From assembly GCA_000612485.1 (NCBI GenBank), contig CP007494.1:3224001-3288000 (forward strand): DNA of 64,000 nt. The letters are read 5' to 3'. The first letter of the stretch is position 1; the number at the start of each line of letters is the position of its first letter. Shown here piece by piece: positions 40,782 to 50,801 of this stretch. This stretch comes from Bordetella holmesii ATCC 51541. GTDB lineage: Bacteria; Pseudomonadota; Gammaproteobacteria; Burkholderiales; Burkholderiaceae_B. Both the position numbers and the translations under genes were made by a program. Under the pieces are notes generated by a model. It was not told the DNA's origin, did no database searches, and worked only from the letters and a program-made list of their open reading frames with translations.

Positions 40782-42428
40782 ATGAACCAGCAAGCCAGTC
40801 TGAGCAGCACCCTTTTGGCCAGGTATCCGTTTCTGGCGAAGGCGCGCGCTCTGCCCAAGCCGCTCTTGCTGGCGGGCGCTGCAGCGTTGATCGCCATCGT
40901 GGTGGCAGTCTCGCTCTGGAGCCGGGAGCCGGATTACAAGGTGTTGTTCTCGAACCTGGACGATCGCGATGGCGGCGCCATCGTCAACGCCTTGGGCCAG
41001 ATGAACGTCCCGTACCGCTTCAGCGACAACGGCACGGCGATTCTCGTGCCTGGCAACCGGGTCTACGACGCGCGCATGCAACTGGCCAGTCAGGGCTTGC
41101 CAAAAGGCGGTTCGGTGGGCTTTGAACTGATGGACAATGCGCGGTTCGGCGCCAGCCAATTTGCCGAGCAGATCAATTACCAACGCGGCCTGGAAGGCGA
41201 GCTGGCGCGCTCCATCGAAGCCATGCATTCCGTGCAGCACGCCCGCGTGCACCTGGCATTGCCGCGCCAATCTCTGTTTGTGCGGGATCGACAACCGCCG
41301 ACCGCTTCGGTACTGCTGACCCTGCAACCTGGGCGCAGCCTTGCCCAGGCGCAGGTTTCCGCGATCTCGTGGCTGGTGGCATCCAGTGTGCCGGATCTGG
41401 CTGCCGACAATGTCTCCATCGTCGATCAGAACGGGCGGCTGCTATCGTCCCCGGCAGGGGAAGGCCGCGGCATGGACGCCGATCAGATGCGTCTGGTGCG
41501 CGAAGTCGAGCAGCGCACGGTAGAACGTATCCTGACCATCCTCAACCCTCTGGTCGGCCCAGGTAATGTCCATGTGCAGGCCAGCGCTGAAATGGACTTC
41601 GCCCGCCGTGAGGAAACGTCCGAAAGCTACCGCCCGAACCAGGAACCGGGGCAGGCAGCCGTGCGCAGCCAGCAGACCAGCGACTCTCGGCAGATCGGCA
41701 ACACGGCGGCCAGCGGCGTGCCTGGCGCGCTGAGCAATCAGCCACCCGCCGGCGTTCAGGCTCCGGTCACCAACCCCGCCCCTCAGCCGCCACGTCAGCC
41801 ATCGCCGACACAGAGCGCCACCGGCACCCAGGCGCAGCAACAGGCTCCCGGCAGCGAGCGGCGCGACGCCACCACCAACTATGAAGTCGATCGAACGATC
41901 AGCCATGTCAAGCAGCCCGTCGGCCAACTCAAGCGGTTGTCGGTCGCTGTGGTCGTCAATTATCTACCTGGAAAGGATGGTGATCCTCAGGCGCTGCCGC
42001 CCGAGGAACTCAATAAGCTGACCAATTTTGTACGTGAAGCCATGGGCTACTCCGAGCCTCGAGGCGACTCCTTGAACGTGGTCAACAGCCAGTTCAACGA
42101 CAGCCCGCCTGTCGTTCCGATGTGGCGCGATCCCGAGCTCCTCGCCATGGTCAAGACGGCGCTGGGCTGGGTATTCGGCCTCCTGATCGCCCTGTGGCTG
42201 TATCGCAAGATACGGCCGGTGATCACGGGATACTTCTATCCGCAGGTCAGCCCCGAAGAGGCTGCCGCCTCGCGCGCCGAAGCCGAGCGCGAGGCGCTTG
42301 CCACCGCGCGCGCCAAGGAAGTCAACCGCTACGAAGACAATCTGCAACGCGCCCGCGAAATGGCCACCAAGGATCCGCGCGCCGTGGCCATGGTGTTGCG
42401 CGCCTGGATGACGAAAGATGAAAAGTGA
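40782..42428 (+). CDS. fliF: Flagellar MS-ring protein FliF
   Basis: FliF forms the inner-membrane MS ring that nucleates the basal body. The 548-residue protein has two transmembrane helices ([19 protein letters not shown] near residue 35, and [18 protein letters not shown] near 475). Between them are ring-building domains ([32 protein letters not shown]), and a C-terminal FliG-binding tail follows. A long Gln/Pro-rich loop lies at about 300-360. The ATG at 40782 follows GGGAG. Confidence 0.96.
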   Translation: MNQQASLSSTLLARYPFLAKARALPKPLLLAGAAALIAIVVAVSLWSREPDYKVLFSNLDDRDGGAIVNALGQMNVPYRFSDNGTAILVPGNRVYDARMQLASQGLPKGGSVGFELMDNARFGASQFAEQINYQRGLEGELARSIEAMHSVQHARVHLALPRQSLFVRDRQPPTASVLLTLQPGRSLAQAQVSAISWLVASSVPDLAADNVSIVDQNGRLLSSPAGEGRGMDADQMRLVREVEQRTVERILTILNPLVGPGNVHVQASAEMDFARREETSESYRPNQEPGQAAVRSQQTSDSRQIGNTAASGVPGALSNQPPAGVQAPVTNPAPQPPRQPSPTQSATGTQAQQQAPGSERRDATTNYEVDRTISHVKQPVGQLKRLSVAVVVNYLPGKDGDPQALPPEELNKLTNFVREAMGYSEPRGDSLNVVNSQFNDSPPVVPMWRDPELLAMVKTALGWVFGLLIALWLYRKIRPVITGYFYPQVSPEEAAASRAEAEREALATARAKEVNRYEDNLQRAREMATKDPRAVAMVLRAWMTKDEK

Positions 42429-43428
42429 TGCCAAGCCGCTCGACGGCATGACGCGCAGCGCCGTGTTGCTGATGTCCCTGGGCGAGGATGCCGCCGCCGA
42501 AGTCTTCAAGTACCTGACGGCCCGGGAAGTGCAGCAGGTGGGCGCGGCCATGGCCACGCTCAAGCAAGTCACGCGCGGCGACGTGGCCGGGGTGCTGGAA
42601 GAGTTTCGCCAGGAAGCCGACCAGTTCATGGCGGTCACCCTGGGTTCTGATGACTATATCCGTACCGTCTTGACCAAGGCCCTGGGTAGCGACCGCGCAG
42701 CCGGCCTGATCGAAGACATTCTCGAGGCCGGCGACAGCGGCAGCGGCATTGACGCGCTGAACTGGCTCGACCCGCACACCGTCGCCGAGCTCATCGGCGA
42801 CGAGCATCCGCAGATCGTCGCCACCATACTCGTCCACCTGGAGCGCGACCGCGCCGCCGGCGTACTGAGCATGCTGCCCGATCGTCTGCGCAATGAAGTC
42901 ATGCTGCGTATCGCCACGTTCGGCGGGGTGCAGCCTGCGGCGCTGTCCGAACTGACTGAAGTGCTCAATTCCGTGCTGGCCGGCCAGGGCGCCAAGCGCA
43001 GCAAGATGGGAGGGGTGCGCACGGCCGCCGAGATTCTGAACATGATGAACTCGAACCAGGAAGAATCCGTCGTCGAGAGCCTGCGCGAACGCGACGCCGA
43101 TCTGGCGCAGAAGATCGTCGACGAGATGTTCGTCTTCGACAACCTCATCGACGTCGAAGACCGCGGCATCCAGCTCATCCTCAAAGAAATCGACAACGAC
43201 ACGCTCATGGTCGCGCTCAAAGGCGCCACCGAGGAGCTGCGCGCCAAATTTCTGCGCAACATGTCCAGCCGCGCCGCTGAAACGCTGCGCGAAGACCTCG
43301 ATGCCCAGGGACCGATTCGCATGTCCAAGGTCGAGGGCGAACAGAAGAAGATTCTGCAGATCGCGCGTCGTCTGGCCGAAAGCGGGCAGATCACGCTTGG
43401 CAGCCAGGGCGAGGACAGTTATGTCTGA
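42418..43428 (+). CDS. fliG: Flagellar motor switch protein FliG
   Basis: FliG is the rotor protein that interacts with MotA and switches direction. All three domains are visible. The N-terminal part binds FliF (GMTRSAVLLMSLGEDAAAEVFKYL). The middle has the EHPQ motif (GDEHPQIVATILVHL). The C-terminal torque helix (DIEVEDRGIQ-type, here DVEDRGIQLILKEIDNDTLMVALKG) carries the charged residues. 336 residues, intact. It overlaps fliF by 11 bases. Confidence 0.97.
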   Translation: MKSDAKPLDGMTRSAVLLMSLGEDAAAEVFKYLTAREVQQVGAAMATLKQVTRGDVAGVLEEFRQEADQFMAVTLGSDDYIRTVLTKALGSDRAAGLIEDILEAGDSGSGIDALNWLDPHTVAELIGDEHPQIVATILVHLERDRAAGVLSMLPDRLRNEVMLRIATFGGVQPAALSELTEVLNSVLAGQGAKRSKMGGVRTAAEILNMMNSNQEESVVESLRERDADLAQKIVDEMFVFDNLIDVEDRGIQLILKEIDNDTLMVALKGATEELRAKFLRNMSSRAAETLREDLDAQGPIRMSKVEGEQKKILQIARRLAESGQITLGSQGEDSYV

Positions 43429-44158
43429 CACGCGCGCCCACGGTGCGCTGACCACGGATGCCTGGCGTCGTTGGCAGATGACCTCGTTTGACCTTCCCCA
43501 GCCTGAACCCGAACCCGCCCCCGCAACCGTGGATCCAGGCCCGGACCCGGAGACGCTCAAGCAGCAATGGCGCGCCGAGGCCGAGGCGCAGGGACGCGAG
43601 GACGGCTACGCACGCGGCCACGAAGCGGGCTTGGCCGCTGGCCTCGAAAGCGGCCAGGAGCAAGGCTGGAAGACGGGCCATCAGGCGGGTTATTCCGCGG
43701 GTCTGGCCGAGGGGCGCGAGCAGGCCCGGCAGGAAGGGCTGCAACTGGCTGCGCTCAGCGCGGCGACTGCCCATTCATTGCAGCAATTGGAAGAAACCAT
43801 GGGCCAGGCGCTCTTGACGCTGTCCTTGGACATCGCCGGGCAGATTCTGCGCACGACCCTGGCCGAGCAGCCGCAAAGCATGCTTGAGGCCGTACGCGAA
43901 GTTCTGCGCATGCCGGCCCCCGGTTCCGGCGGCATCTTACGCCTGTGGGTACATCCGCAAGATATGGAGCTCGTGCGCCTGCATCTGGCCGACGAATTGC
44001 GCGACGGCAATTGGCGGGTGCTGGCTGACGAGTCCATCACGCGCGGGGGTTGCCGCGCGGAATCTCCGTTGGGGGATATCGACGCGACCTTGCAAACCCG
44101 TTGGCGACGCGTCGTGGCATCGCTGGGCCGCGCCAGCGACTGGGAGGATGGGGCGTGA
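43421..44158 (+). CDS. fliH: Flagellar export ATPase regulator FliH
   Basis: FliH holds the FliI ATPase at the export gate. The 245-residue protein has an acidic Pro-rich N-terminus. A glycine-repeat helix follows (GREDGYARGHEAGLAAGLESGQEQGWKTGHQAGYSAGLAEGREQ, the AxxxG pattern typical of FliH). The C-terminal domain resembles the V-ATPase E subunit. The ATG at 43421 overlaps fliG by eight bases, and fliI starts in its stop codon (GTGA). Confidence 0.93.
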   Translation: MSDTRAHGALTTDAWRRWQMTSFDLPQPEPEPAPATVDPGPDPETLKQQWRAEAEAQGREDGYARGHEAGLAAGLESGQEQGWKTGHQAGYSAGLAEGREQARQEGLQLAALSAATAHSLQQLEETMGQALLTLSLDIAGQILRTTLAEQPQSMLEAVREVLRMPAPGSGGILRLWVHPQDMELVRLHLADELRDGNWRVLADESITRGGCRAESPLGDIDATLQTRWRRVVASLGRASDWEDGA

Positions 44159-45445
44159 GCAAGCCCGCCCCTGCCATTGATCGCTGGCAGACCCAGCTGC
44201 AGATCGGTTCGATCCGAGCGGCGGCGACCGAGCCCACCCTAGCCACCGGCCGCGTCACGCGCGCCACCGGTCTGGTGCTGCACGCCACAGGCCTGCGGCT
44301 GCCCGTGGGCGCGGCATGCCGCATCGAAATCGCGCGCGGCCACGATCATTGGGCCGATGCCGAAGTCGTCGGCTTCGACGGCCACACCCTGTATCTGATG
44401 CCGCAGGCGGATATCTCTGGCTTGCCGCCCGTTCGACGGCCTGGGCCCGCTCACGGGTGCTGATCTGGCGCCGCTGTCTGCTCATCCCATCAATCCTTTG
44501 ACCCGCGCACCGATCGACTCCGTCCTCGATGTCGGCGTGCGTGCCATCAACGGCCTGCTTACGGTTGGTCGCGGCCAACGCATGGGCCTGTTCGCTGGCT
44601 CCGGCGTAGGCAAGAGCGTACTGCTGGGCATGATGGCGCGTTACACGCGTGCGGACATCATCGTCGTAGGCCTCATTGGCGAGCGCGGGCGTGAGGTCAA
44701 GGAATTCATCGAGCATAATCTGGGCGCCGAAGGCCTGGCCCGCTCGGTCGTGGTCGCCGCGCCGGCGGACGTCTCACCGCTGCTGCGTTTGCAAGGCGCT
44801 GCCTATGCGACCCGCCTGGCCGAGCATTTTCGTGATCAGGGACAGGATGTTCTGCTGATCATGGATTCGCTGACCCGTTACGCCATGGCGCAACGGGAGA
44901 TCGCTCTGGCCATCGGGGAGCCGCCCGCAACCAAAGGGTATCCGCCCTCCGTATTCGCCAAACTACCGGCACTGGTCGAGCGCACCGGTATGGGAGCGCC
45001 CGGACCTAACGGCAAGGCGGGATCCATCACGGCGTTTTACACGGTGCTGGCCGAAGGGGACGATCAACAAGATCCGATCGCCGATTCGGCGCGCGCCATC
45101 CTGGACGGCCATGTGGTGTTGTCGCGCTCGCTGGCCGAGGCTGGGCACTACCCCGCCATCGATATCGAAGCTTCGATATCGCGCGCCATGACGTCGCTGA
45201 TCTCTCAGCAGCAATTCAATATGGTGCGCCGTTTCAAGCAGGTGCTCTCGCGCTATCAGCGCAATCGGGATTTGATTTCCGTGGGTGCGTACGTTCCTGG
45301 CGCTGACCCACAGCTCGACGACGCCATCGCGCGCTACCCGCGCCTGGAAGCCTACCTTCAACAAAACGTCGGCGATAACGTCAGCTATGCCGATGCCGTG
45401 GAAATCCTGCGCGCCACTTTCGCAAGCGGAGATACGCATGCCTAG
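44155..45445 (+). pseudogene. fliI: Flagellum-specific ATPase FliI, internal deletion with frameshift
   Basis: FliI is the export ATPase of the flagellar type III system. The GTG at 44155 begins SKPAPAIDRWQTQLQ. The N-terminal barrel reads to ADISGLPPG and then loses frame, terminating at 44463. From about 44432 a second frame resumes [16 protein letters not shown] and carries the whole catalytic part (Walker [41 protein letters not shown]) to a normal C-terminus. Compared with family members, about 37-40 residues between PPGAR and RPLDGL are missing. The junction sits in CCGCCCG, which fits a microhomology deletion. Confidence 0.88.
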
Positions 45446-45884
45446 CCAATTGCCTTTGGATATGCTGATCAGCCTGGCCAAGGACAGCACCGATGAAGCA
45501 GCCCGCGAACTGGGCCGCCTCAATGCCGCGCGCAGTAATGCCGAACGTCAATTGACCATGCTGCACGACTATCGGCAGGATTACCTCAAGCGGCTGCAGG
45601 ACGCAATGGTCGCCGGCATGCCGGCTGCCGATTGCCATAATTACCAACGTTTCATTGGCACACTGGATGACGCCATCGGTCAGCAGACCAATGTCTTGCA
45701 AAAGGCCGACATGCAATTGCTGCAGGGCCGTCTTGACTGGCAGCGTGAGAAACGCAAGCTCAGCTCCTTCGACACGTTGGCCGAGCGCGATGCGCGCAGC
45801 CGAGCCATGACCGAGGCGCGCCGCGAACAGCGTGCCAATGATGAAATCTCCGCACGCCTGGTCCGCCGGCAAGCCGGCATGTAG
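45438..45884 (+). CDS. fliJ: Flagellar export chaperone FliJ
   Basis: FliJ is the coiled-coil stalk of the export ATPase and an escort for chaperones. The 148-residue protein is almost entirely charged helix ([42 protein letters not shown]). The C-terminus [17 protein letters not shown] matches the family. It overlaps the end of fliI by eight bases. Intact. Confidence 0.9.
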   Translation: MPSQLPLDMLISLAKDSTDEAARELGRLNAARSNAERQLTMLHDYRQDYLKRLQDAMVAGMPAADCHNYQRFIGTLDDAIGQQTNVLQKADMQLLQGRLDWQREKRKLSSFDTLAERDARSRAMTEARREQRANDEISARLVRRQAGM

Positions 45885-45897
45885 AACGTTGACTGCC

Positions 45898-47166
45898 ATG
45901 ATGATGAACCCTCCTTCCCTGGCCTTGACCATCCCCACGGTCGCTCCATCGGCAGCGCCCGCCGGCGTCCCGGCGCCGACCACGGGCGACGACAGCGACA
46001 GCTTTGCCCGCGTGCTCAATGCGCAAAAGGCCAGCGGGTCCGATCAGGCGGCGTCCGTCACACGCCCGCGCAACAACGATCGGCCGCAGGCCATGCCATC
46101 GGATCGGGCCGATACGGCACCCGCGTGTGCCAGCCGACCGGCAGCGCAAGACGACGACACCAGCGACTCGCCGCATGCCGGCAGTACTCAAGATAACAGT
46201 GACATCGCCGCTGCCCTGGGTCAGGGCGCGCTGCCGCTGCCAGCCGCGCCGGCACTGCCGCAACAGACGCTGGAGCTGGCCGCCCAGGTCGCCGAGGTTC
46301 AGGCACGTGTGGCCGCGGCCAATACCGCCTCTTCCGAAGGAGCCGACACGCAGATCGAGCACACGTTGGCCGCACGAACGCTGGGCGCGACAGCGGCAGA
46401 GCCGGCGGCTGCGGCCAAACCGGCCGCAACACGCATGCCGTCTCACGCCAAGGGCTCAAGCGACGATGAACAACAGGGCGCTCAGGACGTCGCCGCCGTG
46501 CGGCCTGTGCCAAACATGGCGTTGACGGCTGAAGCGGTTTCCCCCGTCCAGCCGCGCCCGCAGGCCCAAACCTCCTCCAAGCCGCCCGCCCCGGAGACTA
46601 GCCCCGCCGCGCCGCTGCACGCGGTCACCGACGCGGCACAGGCTTGGGCGGAGCTGTCGCCCGCGCGCTTACCGGTGGCCACCGCAACGGCCGACGTGAC
46701 CACGGGCTTGCAACTCAGCTCGCCAGTCGGCGCTACCCAATGGGGGCAGGAACTGAGCCGGCAGGTCGTGATCTTCAGTGAGAATCTCGCGCAGGGCAGC
46801 CACACTGCCCAGTTGCGCCTGGATCCGCCCGATCTGGGACCCTTGCGCGTGACGCTGAGCATCAACGACGGCGTGGCGAGCGCTAGTTTCGTCTCGGCGC
46901 ATGCAGCTGTGCGGCAGGCCGTCGAGACGGCGCTGCCGCAGTTGCAGCAAGCCTTGTCACAGGCAGGGATTTCGCTAGGACATACCAATGTCGGGGATCA
47001 AGGCACCCCGGCGATGGCAGGTCAGGCTGGAGGCCAGTCTTCCGGTCAGCCTGGCCACCATGGGCAGGCCAAGGACGGCCGCCAGGCACTCGGGGCCGTG
47101 GTCATCGAGAGCGCGGCCGCACTGCGCACGCAGGCTCACGAGGGCCTGGTCAACACTTACGCCTGA
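45898..47166 (+). CDS. fliK: Flagellar hook-length control protein FliK
   Basis: FliK measures the hook and switches export specificity by contacting FlhB. The 422-residue protein has a long low-complexity Ala/Pro/Thr ruler region to about residue 270. The C-terminal domain has WGQELSRQVVIFSENLAQGSHTAQLRLDPPDLGPLRVTLSI. The latter contains the diagnostic LxLDPPxLGxLxV motif. Three tandem ATGs make the exact start (45898-45904) uncertain. It sits in the usual place after fliJ. Confidence 0.93.
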   Translation: MMMNPPSLALTIPTVAPSAAPAGVPAPTTGDDSDSFARVLNAQKASGSDQAASVTRPRNNDRPQAMPSDRADTAPACASRPAAQDDDTSDSPHAGSTQDNSDIAAALGQGALPLPAAPALPQQTLELAAQVAEVQARVAAANTASSEGADTQIEHTLAARTLGATAAEPAAAAKPAATRMPSHAKGSSDDEQQGAQDVAAVRPVPNMALTAEAVSPVQPRPQAQTSSKPPAPETSPAAPLHAVTDAAQAWAELSPARLPVATATADVTTGLQLSSPVGATQWGQELSRQVVIFSENLAQGSHTAQLRLDPPDLGPLRVTLSINDGVASASFVSAHAAVRQAVETALPQLQQALSQAGISLGHTNVGDQGTPAMAGQAGGQSSGQPGHHGQAKDGRQALGAVVIESAAALRTQAHEGLVNTYA

Positions 47167-47253
47167 AGATGCCCGCGCACTGCACGCCAATAGGCTGAGA
47201 TACACACTTTTCGCCCTGTTTTTCGCTCCCCTGGTTCAAGGCGACTTGGGGCA

Positions 47254-47270
47254 GAATTCCCCTGATAACG
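47254..47270 (+). promoter_or_regulatory. Shared flagellar promoter motif before fliL
   Basis: GAATTCCCC followed two bases later by ATAACG lies 36 bases before the fliL ATG. The same two blocks, three bases apart, occur upstream of fliA (57045-57062). A common class II (FlhDC-dependent) promoter is a reasonable inference. Confidence 0.45.
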
Positions 47271-47305
47271 AAAAATCCCTTCGCCCAGCCTGAACTGTTC
47301 AAACG

Positions 47306-47893
47306 ATGGCCACATCCAAATCTCCCGCCATGCCTGCTGCCCGTAGCGCCACCGGCGGCGCAGGAAAACTGTTGCGCCCTCTGCTGGCGCTACTGACTCT
47401 GGTACTCGTGGTCGTGGCCAGCGTGGCGGGAACCTGGTATTTCATGTCGCGCTATCAGCAGCAGCAACTGCAGGCGGCGATGCAATTGGGCATAGGCCAG
47501 CAGCAAGGCCAGGCTGGCGCAACCGGCCCAGTGCCAACCACCTACACGCCGCCGCCGGCGCCCCCGGCAGTCGTACCGGCTCCGATCTTTTTCCCGCTCG
47601 AGGCCTTCACCGTCACGATCAATGACGCGGAATCTGAGCGCATCATGCATGTGGGCCTGACCTTGCGCTTGGGTGACGAGCAATCTCGTCAGCGCATAGA
47701 GCGCTACATGCCCGAAGTGCGCAACCGAATTCTGATGGTCATGTCATCCCAGACACCGCAGTCCGTGCAGTCGCTGGCCGGCAAGCAGGCCATGGCCAAA
47801 AGCCTGCAAGCCGCCATCAACAAACCGTTCGCGCCGTTGCCTGACGGCCAGGCGGTCTCCGACGTGCTGTTTACCGCCTTCGTGGTGCAATAA
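47306..47893 (+). CDS. fliL: Flagellar basal-body protein FliL
   Basis: FliL is a single-pass inner-membrane protein that rings and stabilises the stator units. The 195-residue protein has a helix at about 24-48 (LLRPLLALLTLVLVVVASVAGTWYF), a Gln/Pro-rich linker, and a stomatin-like periplasmic domain (FFPLEAFTVTINDAESERIMHVGLTLRL). The C-terminal VLFTAFVVQ is typical. It probably starts the fliLMNOPQR transcription unit. Confidence 0.94.
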   Translation: MATSKSPAMPAARSATGGAGKLLRPLLALLTLVLVVVASVAGTWYFMSRYQQQQLQAAMQLGIGQQQGQAGATGPVPTTYTPPPAPPAVVPAPIFFPLEAFTVTINDAESERIMHVGLTLRLGDEQSRQRIERYMPEVRNRILMVMSSQTPQSVQSLAGKQAMAKSLQAAINKPFAPLPDGQAVSDVLFTAFVVQ

Positions 47894-47895
47894 GC

Positions 47896-48900
47896 ATGGC
47901 CTACGAGGCATTTCTTTCTCAGGATGAAGTCGATGCGCTGCTGGCCGGCGTCACCGGCGAGAGCGACGCCAAGCAAGGGCAGGCCAATCAAGCGGATAAC
48001 ACCCGGGCCTATGACCTGAGTTTCCCGGACCGCGTCGTGCGCCGACGCATGCAGACCCTGGAGCTCATCAACGAGCGTTTTGCGCGCAACATGCGCCACG
48101 TGCTGCTCAACTTCATGCGCCGCAGTGCCGACATCACCGTCGGGTCGATAAAAATCCTGAAGTACGCCGATTTCGAGCGCAACCTGCCGGTGCCCAGCAA
48201 TCTGAACATGATTCAGATGAAGCCACTGCGCGGCACGGCGCTGTTTACCTACGACCCGAGCCTGGTGTTCCTGGTGATCGACAGCCTTTTTGGTGGCGAC
48301 GGGCGTTATCACACGCGCGTCGAAGGGCGTGATTTCACCACGACGGAGCAGCGCATCATCCGCCGCCTGCTCAATCTCACCCTCGACAGTTACGGTAAAT
48401 CCTGGGATCCGGTCTACCCCATCGAGTTCGAGTACGTACGCTCCGAGATGCACACCAAGTTTGCCAGCATCACGGGCGACAACGAAGTCGTTGTCGTGTC
48501 GTCCTTTCACATCGAGTTTGGCGCCACGGGTGGCGATCTGAATATCTGCCTGCCCTATTCCATGATCGAACCGGTGCGTGATCTGCTCACCCGGCCCCTG
48601 CAGGACGCGGCCCTGGAAGAAGTCGACCAACGCTGGTCGCAGCAGCTCTCGCGCCAGGTCCGCAGCGCAGATGTGGACCTGGTGGCCGAATTCGCGCATA
48701 TCCCCTCCACCATCGGCGCGCTGTCGCAACTGAAAGTAGGCGACATTCTGCCCGTGGAAGTGCCTCACAGCGTTGTCGCCCACGTCGACGGCGTACCGCT
48801 GATGGAATGCAGCTACGGCGTCTTCAACGGCCAGTACGCCTTACGCGTGCACAACATGCTCAACCACGACGAACCCAACGAGACACCCGATCATGACTGA
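47896..48900 (+). CDS. fliM: Flagellar motor switch protein FliM
   Basis: FliM is the C-ring protein that binds phospho-CheY. The N-terminal CheY-binding peptide is clear (LSQDEVDALLAGV). The CheC-like middle domain has RRRMQTLELINERFARNMRHVL and LVFLVIDSLFGGDGRY. The C-terminal SpoA domain ends the protein (LSQLKVGDILPVEVP). 334 residues, intact. It starts two bases after fliL and overlaps fliN by eight. Confidence 0.97.
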   Translation: MAYEAFLSQDEVDALLAGVTGESDAKQGQANQADNTRAYDLSFPDRVVRRRMQTLELINERFARNMRHVLLNFMRRSADITVGSIKILKYADFERNLPVPSNLNMIQMKPLRGTALFTYDPSLVFLVIDSLFGGDGRYHTRVEGRDFTTTEQRIIRRLLNLTLDSYGKSWDPVYPIEFEYVRSEMHTKFASITGDNEVVVVSSFHIEFGATGGDLNICLPYSMIEPVRDLLTRPLQDAALEEVDQRWSQQLSRQVRSADVDLVAEFAHIPSTIGALSQLKVGDILPVEVPHSVVAHVDGVPLMECSYGVFNGQYALRVHNMLNHDEPNETPDHD

Positions 48901-49414
48901 CACGAACCAGCGACCCGATCAGGCTGGCGCCGGCGCCGCTTCCAGTGCGGCCGACGACTGGGCAGACGCTCTGGCCGAACAATCGCGCAGCGTAACCCCC
49001 ACCCAGGCCGATGGTCTGCGAGGACAGGATGAGTGGGCCAGTGCCATGGCCGAGCAGGCTGCCGCCGTGCCCAAGGCAGCACCCGCCGCCCAATCTGCCG
49101 CGCACACCGTATTCAAGCCGCTGAGCGAGAAGTCCAGCGCCGGCGCCGCCGATATCGACCTGGTGATGGATGTTCCGGTACAGCTCACCGTCGAGCTTGG
49201 TCGCACCCGGCTGACCATCAAAAACCTGCTTCAGCTCGGCCAGGGATCGGTGGTCGAACTGGACGGCCTGGCGGGAGAGCCCATGGACATCTTCGTCAAT
49301 GGCTACCTGATCGCTCAGGGTGAAGTGGTGGTAGTCGAAGAGAAGTACGGCATCCGCCTGACCGACATCATCACCCCGTCCGAACGCATCAATCGCTTGA
49401 ACAGCCGCCGCTGA
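48893..49414 (+). CDS. fliN: Flagellar motor switch protein FliN
   Basis: FliN completes the C-ring and helps dock FliH. The 173-residue protein has a divergent acidic N-terminal 85 residues and the conserved SpoA domain at the end (VMDVPVQLTVELGRTRLTIKNLLQLGQGSVVELDGLAGEPMDIFVNG). The C-terminal EKYGIRLTDIITPSERI is canonical. Intact. Confidence 0.96.
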   Translation: MTDTNQRPDQAGAGAASSAADDWADALAEQSRSVTPTQADGLRGQDEWASAMAEQAAAVPKAAPAAQSAAHTVFKPLSEKSSAGAADIDLVMDVPVQLTVELGRTRLTIKNLLQLGQGSVVELDGLAGEPMDIFVNGYLIAQGEVVVVEEKYGIRLTDIITPSERINRLNSRR

Positions 49415-49420
49415 GCCGCC

Positions 49421-49735
49421 ATGAACGAAGCCAGTCTCGTGCGCGTGGTGGTCGGCCTGTTGCTGGTCGTGGCCGCCATCCTCGTGGCCGGATGGCTGGC
49501 GCGCCGCGCCGGAGTTGGATCCCGCGCGCAAGGGACATTGCTGTGGCAGATCGCCTCACAGACTCTTGGCCCGCGACAGAGCGTGATCATCGTCGAGGTC
49601 GATAAGACTTGGCTCGTGCTGGGCGTGACGCCCGGCCAGATCACCACCTTGCACACGCTGCCTGCGGGCGAGCTTCCCGTCGCCGACGCCACCTCGTTCG
49701 CGCTCAAGCTCGGCCAGGCGCTAACGCGCCGTTAA
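49421..49735 (+). CDS. fliO: Flagellar export protein FliO
   Basis: FliO is a small membrane protein that helps assemble the FliP ring. 104 residues: one helix ([22 protein letters not shown]), then a compact cytoplasmic domain ([35 protein letters not shown]). Short like other FliO proteins. It lies seven bases after fliN and before fliP. Confidence 0.92.
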   Translation: MNEASLVRVVVGLLLVVAAILVAGWLARRAGVGSRAQGTLLWQIASQTLGPRQSVIIVEVDKTWLVLGVTPGQITTLHTLPAGELPVADATSFALKLGQALTRR

Positions 49736-49742
49736 ATCATTC

Positions 49743-50510
49743 ATGAAGCCTGCCCTGTCTTTCTGCCTGCCCGCTGCAGGATTATCCCTGCTCAGCATCC
49801 TGGCGCTGTGGCCCGACGGTGCCATCGCGCAGGCGACGCTGCCGGCGCTGACTGCCACGCCAGGCGCCAACGGCTCCCAGACTTACTCGCTCAGCATGCA
49901 GACCCTGCTGCTGATGACGTCGCTGTCTTTCTTGCCTGCTGCCTTACTGATGATGACGGGCTTCACCCGCATCATCATTGTGCTGGGATTGCTGCGCAGC
50001 GCCATGGGCACGGCCACCTCTCCGCCCAATCACGTCCTGGTCGGCATCGCGCTGTTCTTGACGTTCTACACCATGTCGCCGGTGTTCGACAAAATCTACA
50101 CCGAGGCATATGAACCGCAGTCAGCGGGCAGCATCGGATTCGAGACGGCCGTTGAACGCGCCGGTGCGCCTTTGCACACCTTCATGTTGCATCAGACGCG
50201 GGAGAACGATCTCTCCCTGTTTGCCAACATGGCCAATGTGCCGAAAATGGAGGACCCGTCCAAGGTCCGCATGCGCATTCTGATTCCGGCCTTCATCACC
50301 AGCGAACTGAAGACCGCGTTCCAGATCGGTTTTACCATCTTCATCCCCTTTCTCATTATTGACCTGGTGGTCGCCAGCGTGCTCATGGCTTTGGGCATGA
50401 TGATGGTTCCTCCGGTCACGGTTTCCCTGCCGTTCAAGCTGATGCTGTTTGTGCTGGCCGACGGTTGGAATCTGCTGCTGGGCTCGCTGGCCCAGAGCTT
50501 TTACCAATGA
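49743..50510 (+). CDS. fliP: Flagellar export gate protein FliP
   Basis: FliP forms the core of the export gate. This 255-residue protein has a cleavable signal peptide (to about AIAQA), as FliP does. It then has [35 protein letters not shown] and the conserved lumen loop ([16 protein letters not shown]). The C-terminal helices are intact ([22 protein letters not shown]). Confidence 0.97.
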   Translation: MKPALSFCLPAAGLSLLSILALWPDGAIAQATLPALTATPGANGSQTYSLSMQTLLLMTSLSFLPAALLMMTGFTRIIIVLGLLRSAMGTATSPPNHVLVGIALFLTFYTMSPVFDKIYTEAYEPQSAGSIGFETAVERAGAPLHTFMLHQTRENDLSLFANMANVPKMEDPSKVRMRILIPAFITSELKTAFQIGFTIFIPFLIIDLVVASVLMALGMMMVPPVTVSLPFKLMLFVLADGWNLLLGSLAQSFYQ

Positions 50511-50526
50511 CAGGAGCGCCGAGTCC

Positions 50527-50796
50527 ATGACTGCAGACACCGTCATGACCATGGCCTATCAGGCCATGAAGATCGCGCTGGCGCTGGCCGGGCCGCTGCT
50601 GCTGGTGACGCTGGTCGTCGGGCTGGTCATCAGTGTGTTCCAGGCGGCCACCCAGATCAACGAGATGACACTGTCTTTCATCCCCAAACTGCTGGCGATG
50701 TGTGGCGTGCTGGTGTTACTCGGCCCCTGGCTGATCGACTTGCTGGTCGACTACATCCGGCAACTGATCTCCGGGATCCCCATGCTGATTTCCTGA
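50527..50796 (+). CDS. fliQ: Flagellar export gate protein FliQ
   Basis: FliQ is the two-helix hairpin protein that wraps the FliP/FliR gate. The 89-residue protein begins MTADTVMTMAYQAMKIALALAGPLLLVTLVVGLVISVFQAATQINEMTLSFIPK, matching the family closely. The ATG at 50527 follows AGGAGC. It lies 16 bases after fliP. Confidence 0.96.
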   Translation: MTADTVMTMAYQAMKIALALAGPLLLVTLVVGLVISVFQAATQINEMTLSFIPKLLAMCGVLVLLGPWLIDLLVDYIRQLISGIPMLIS

Positions 50797-50801
50797 CGCC
50801 C

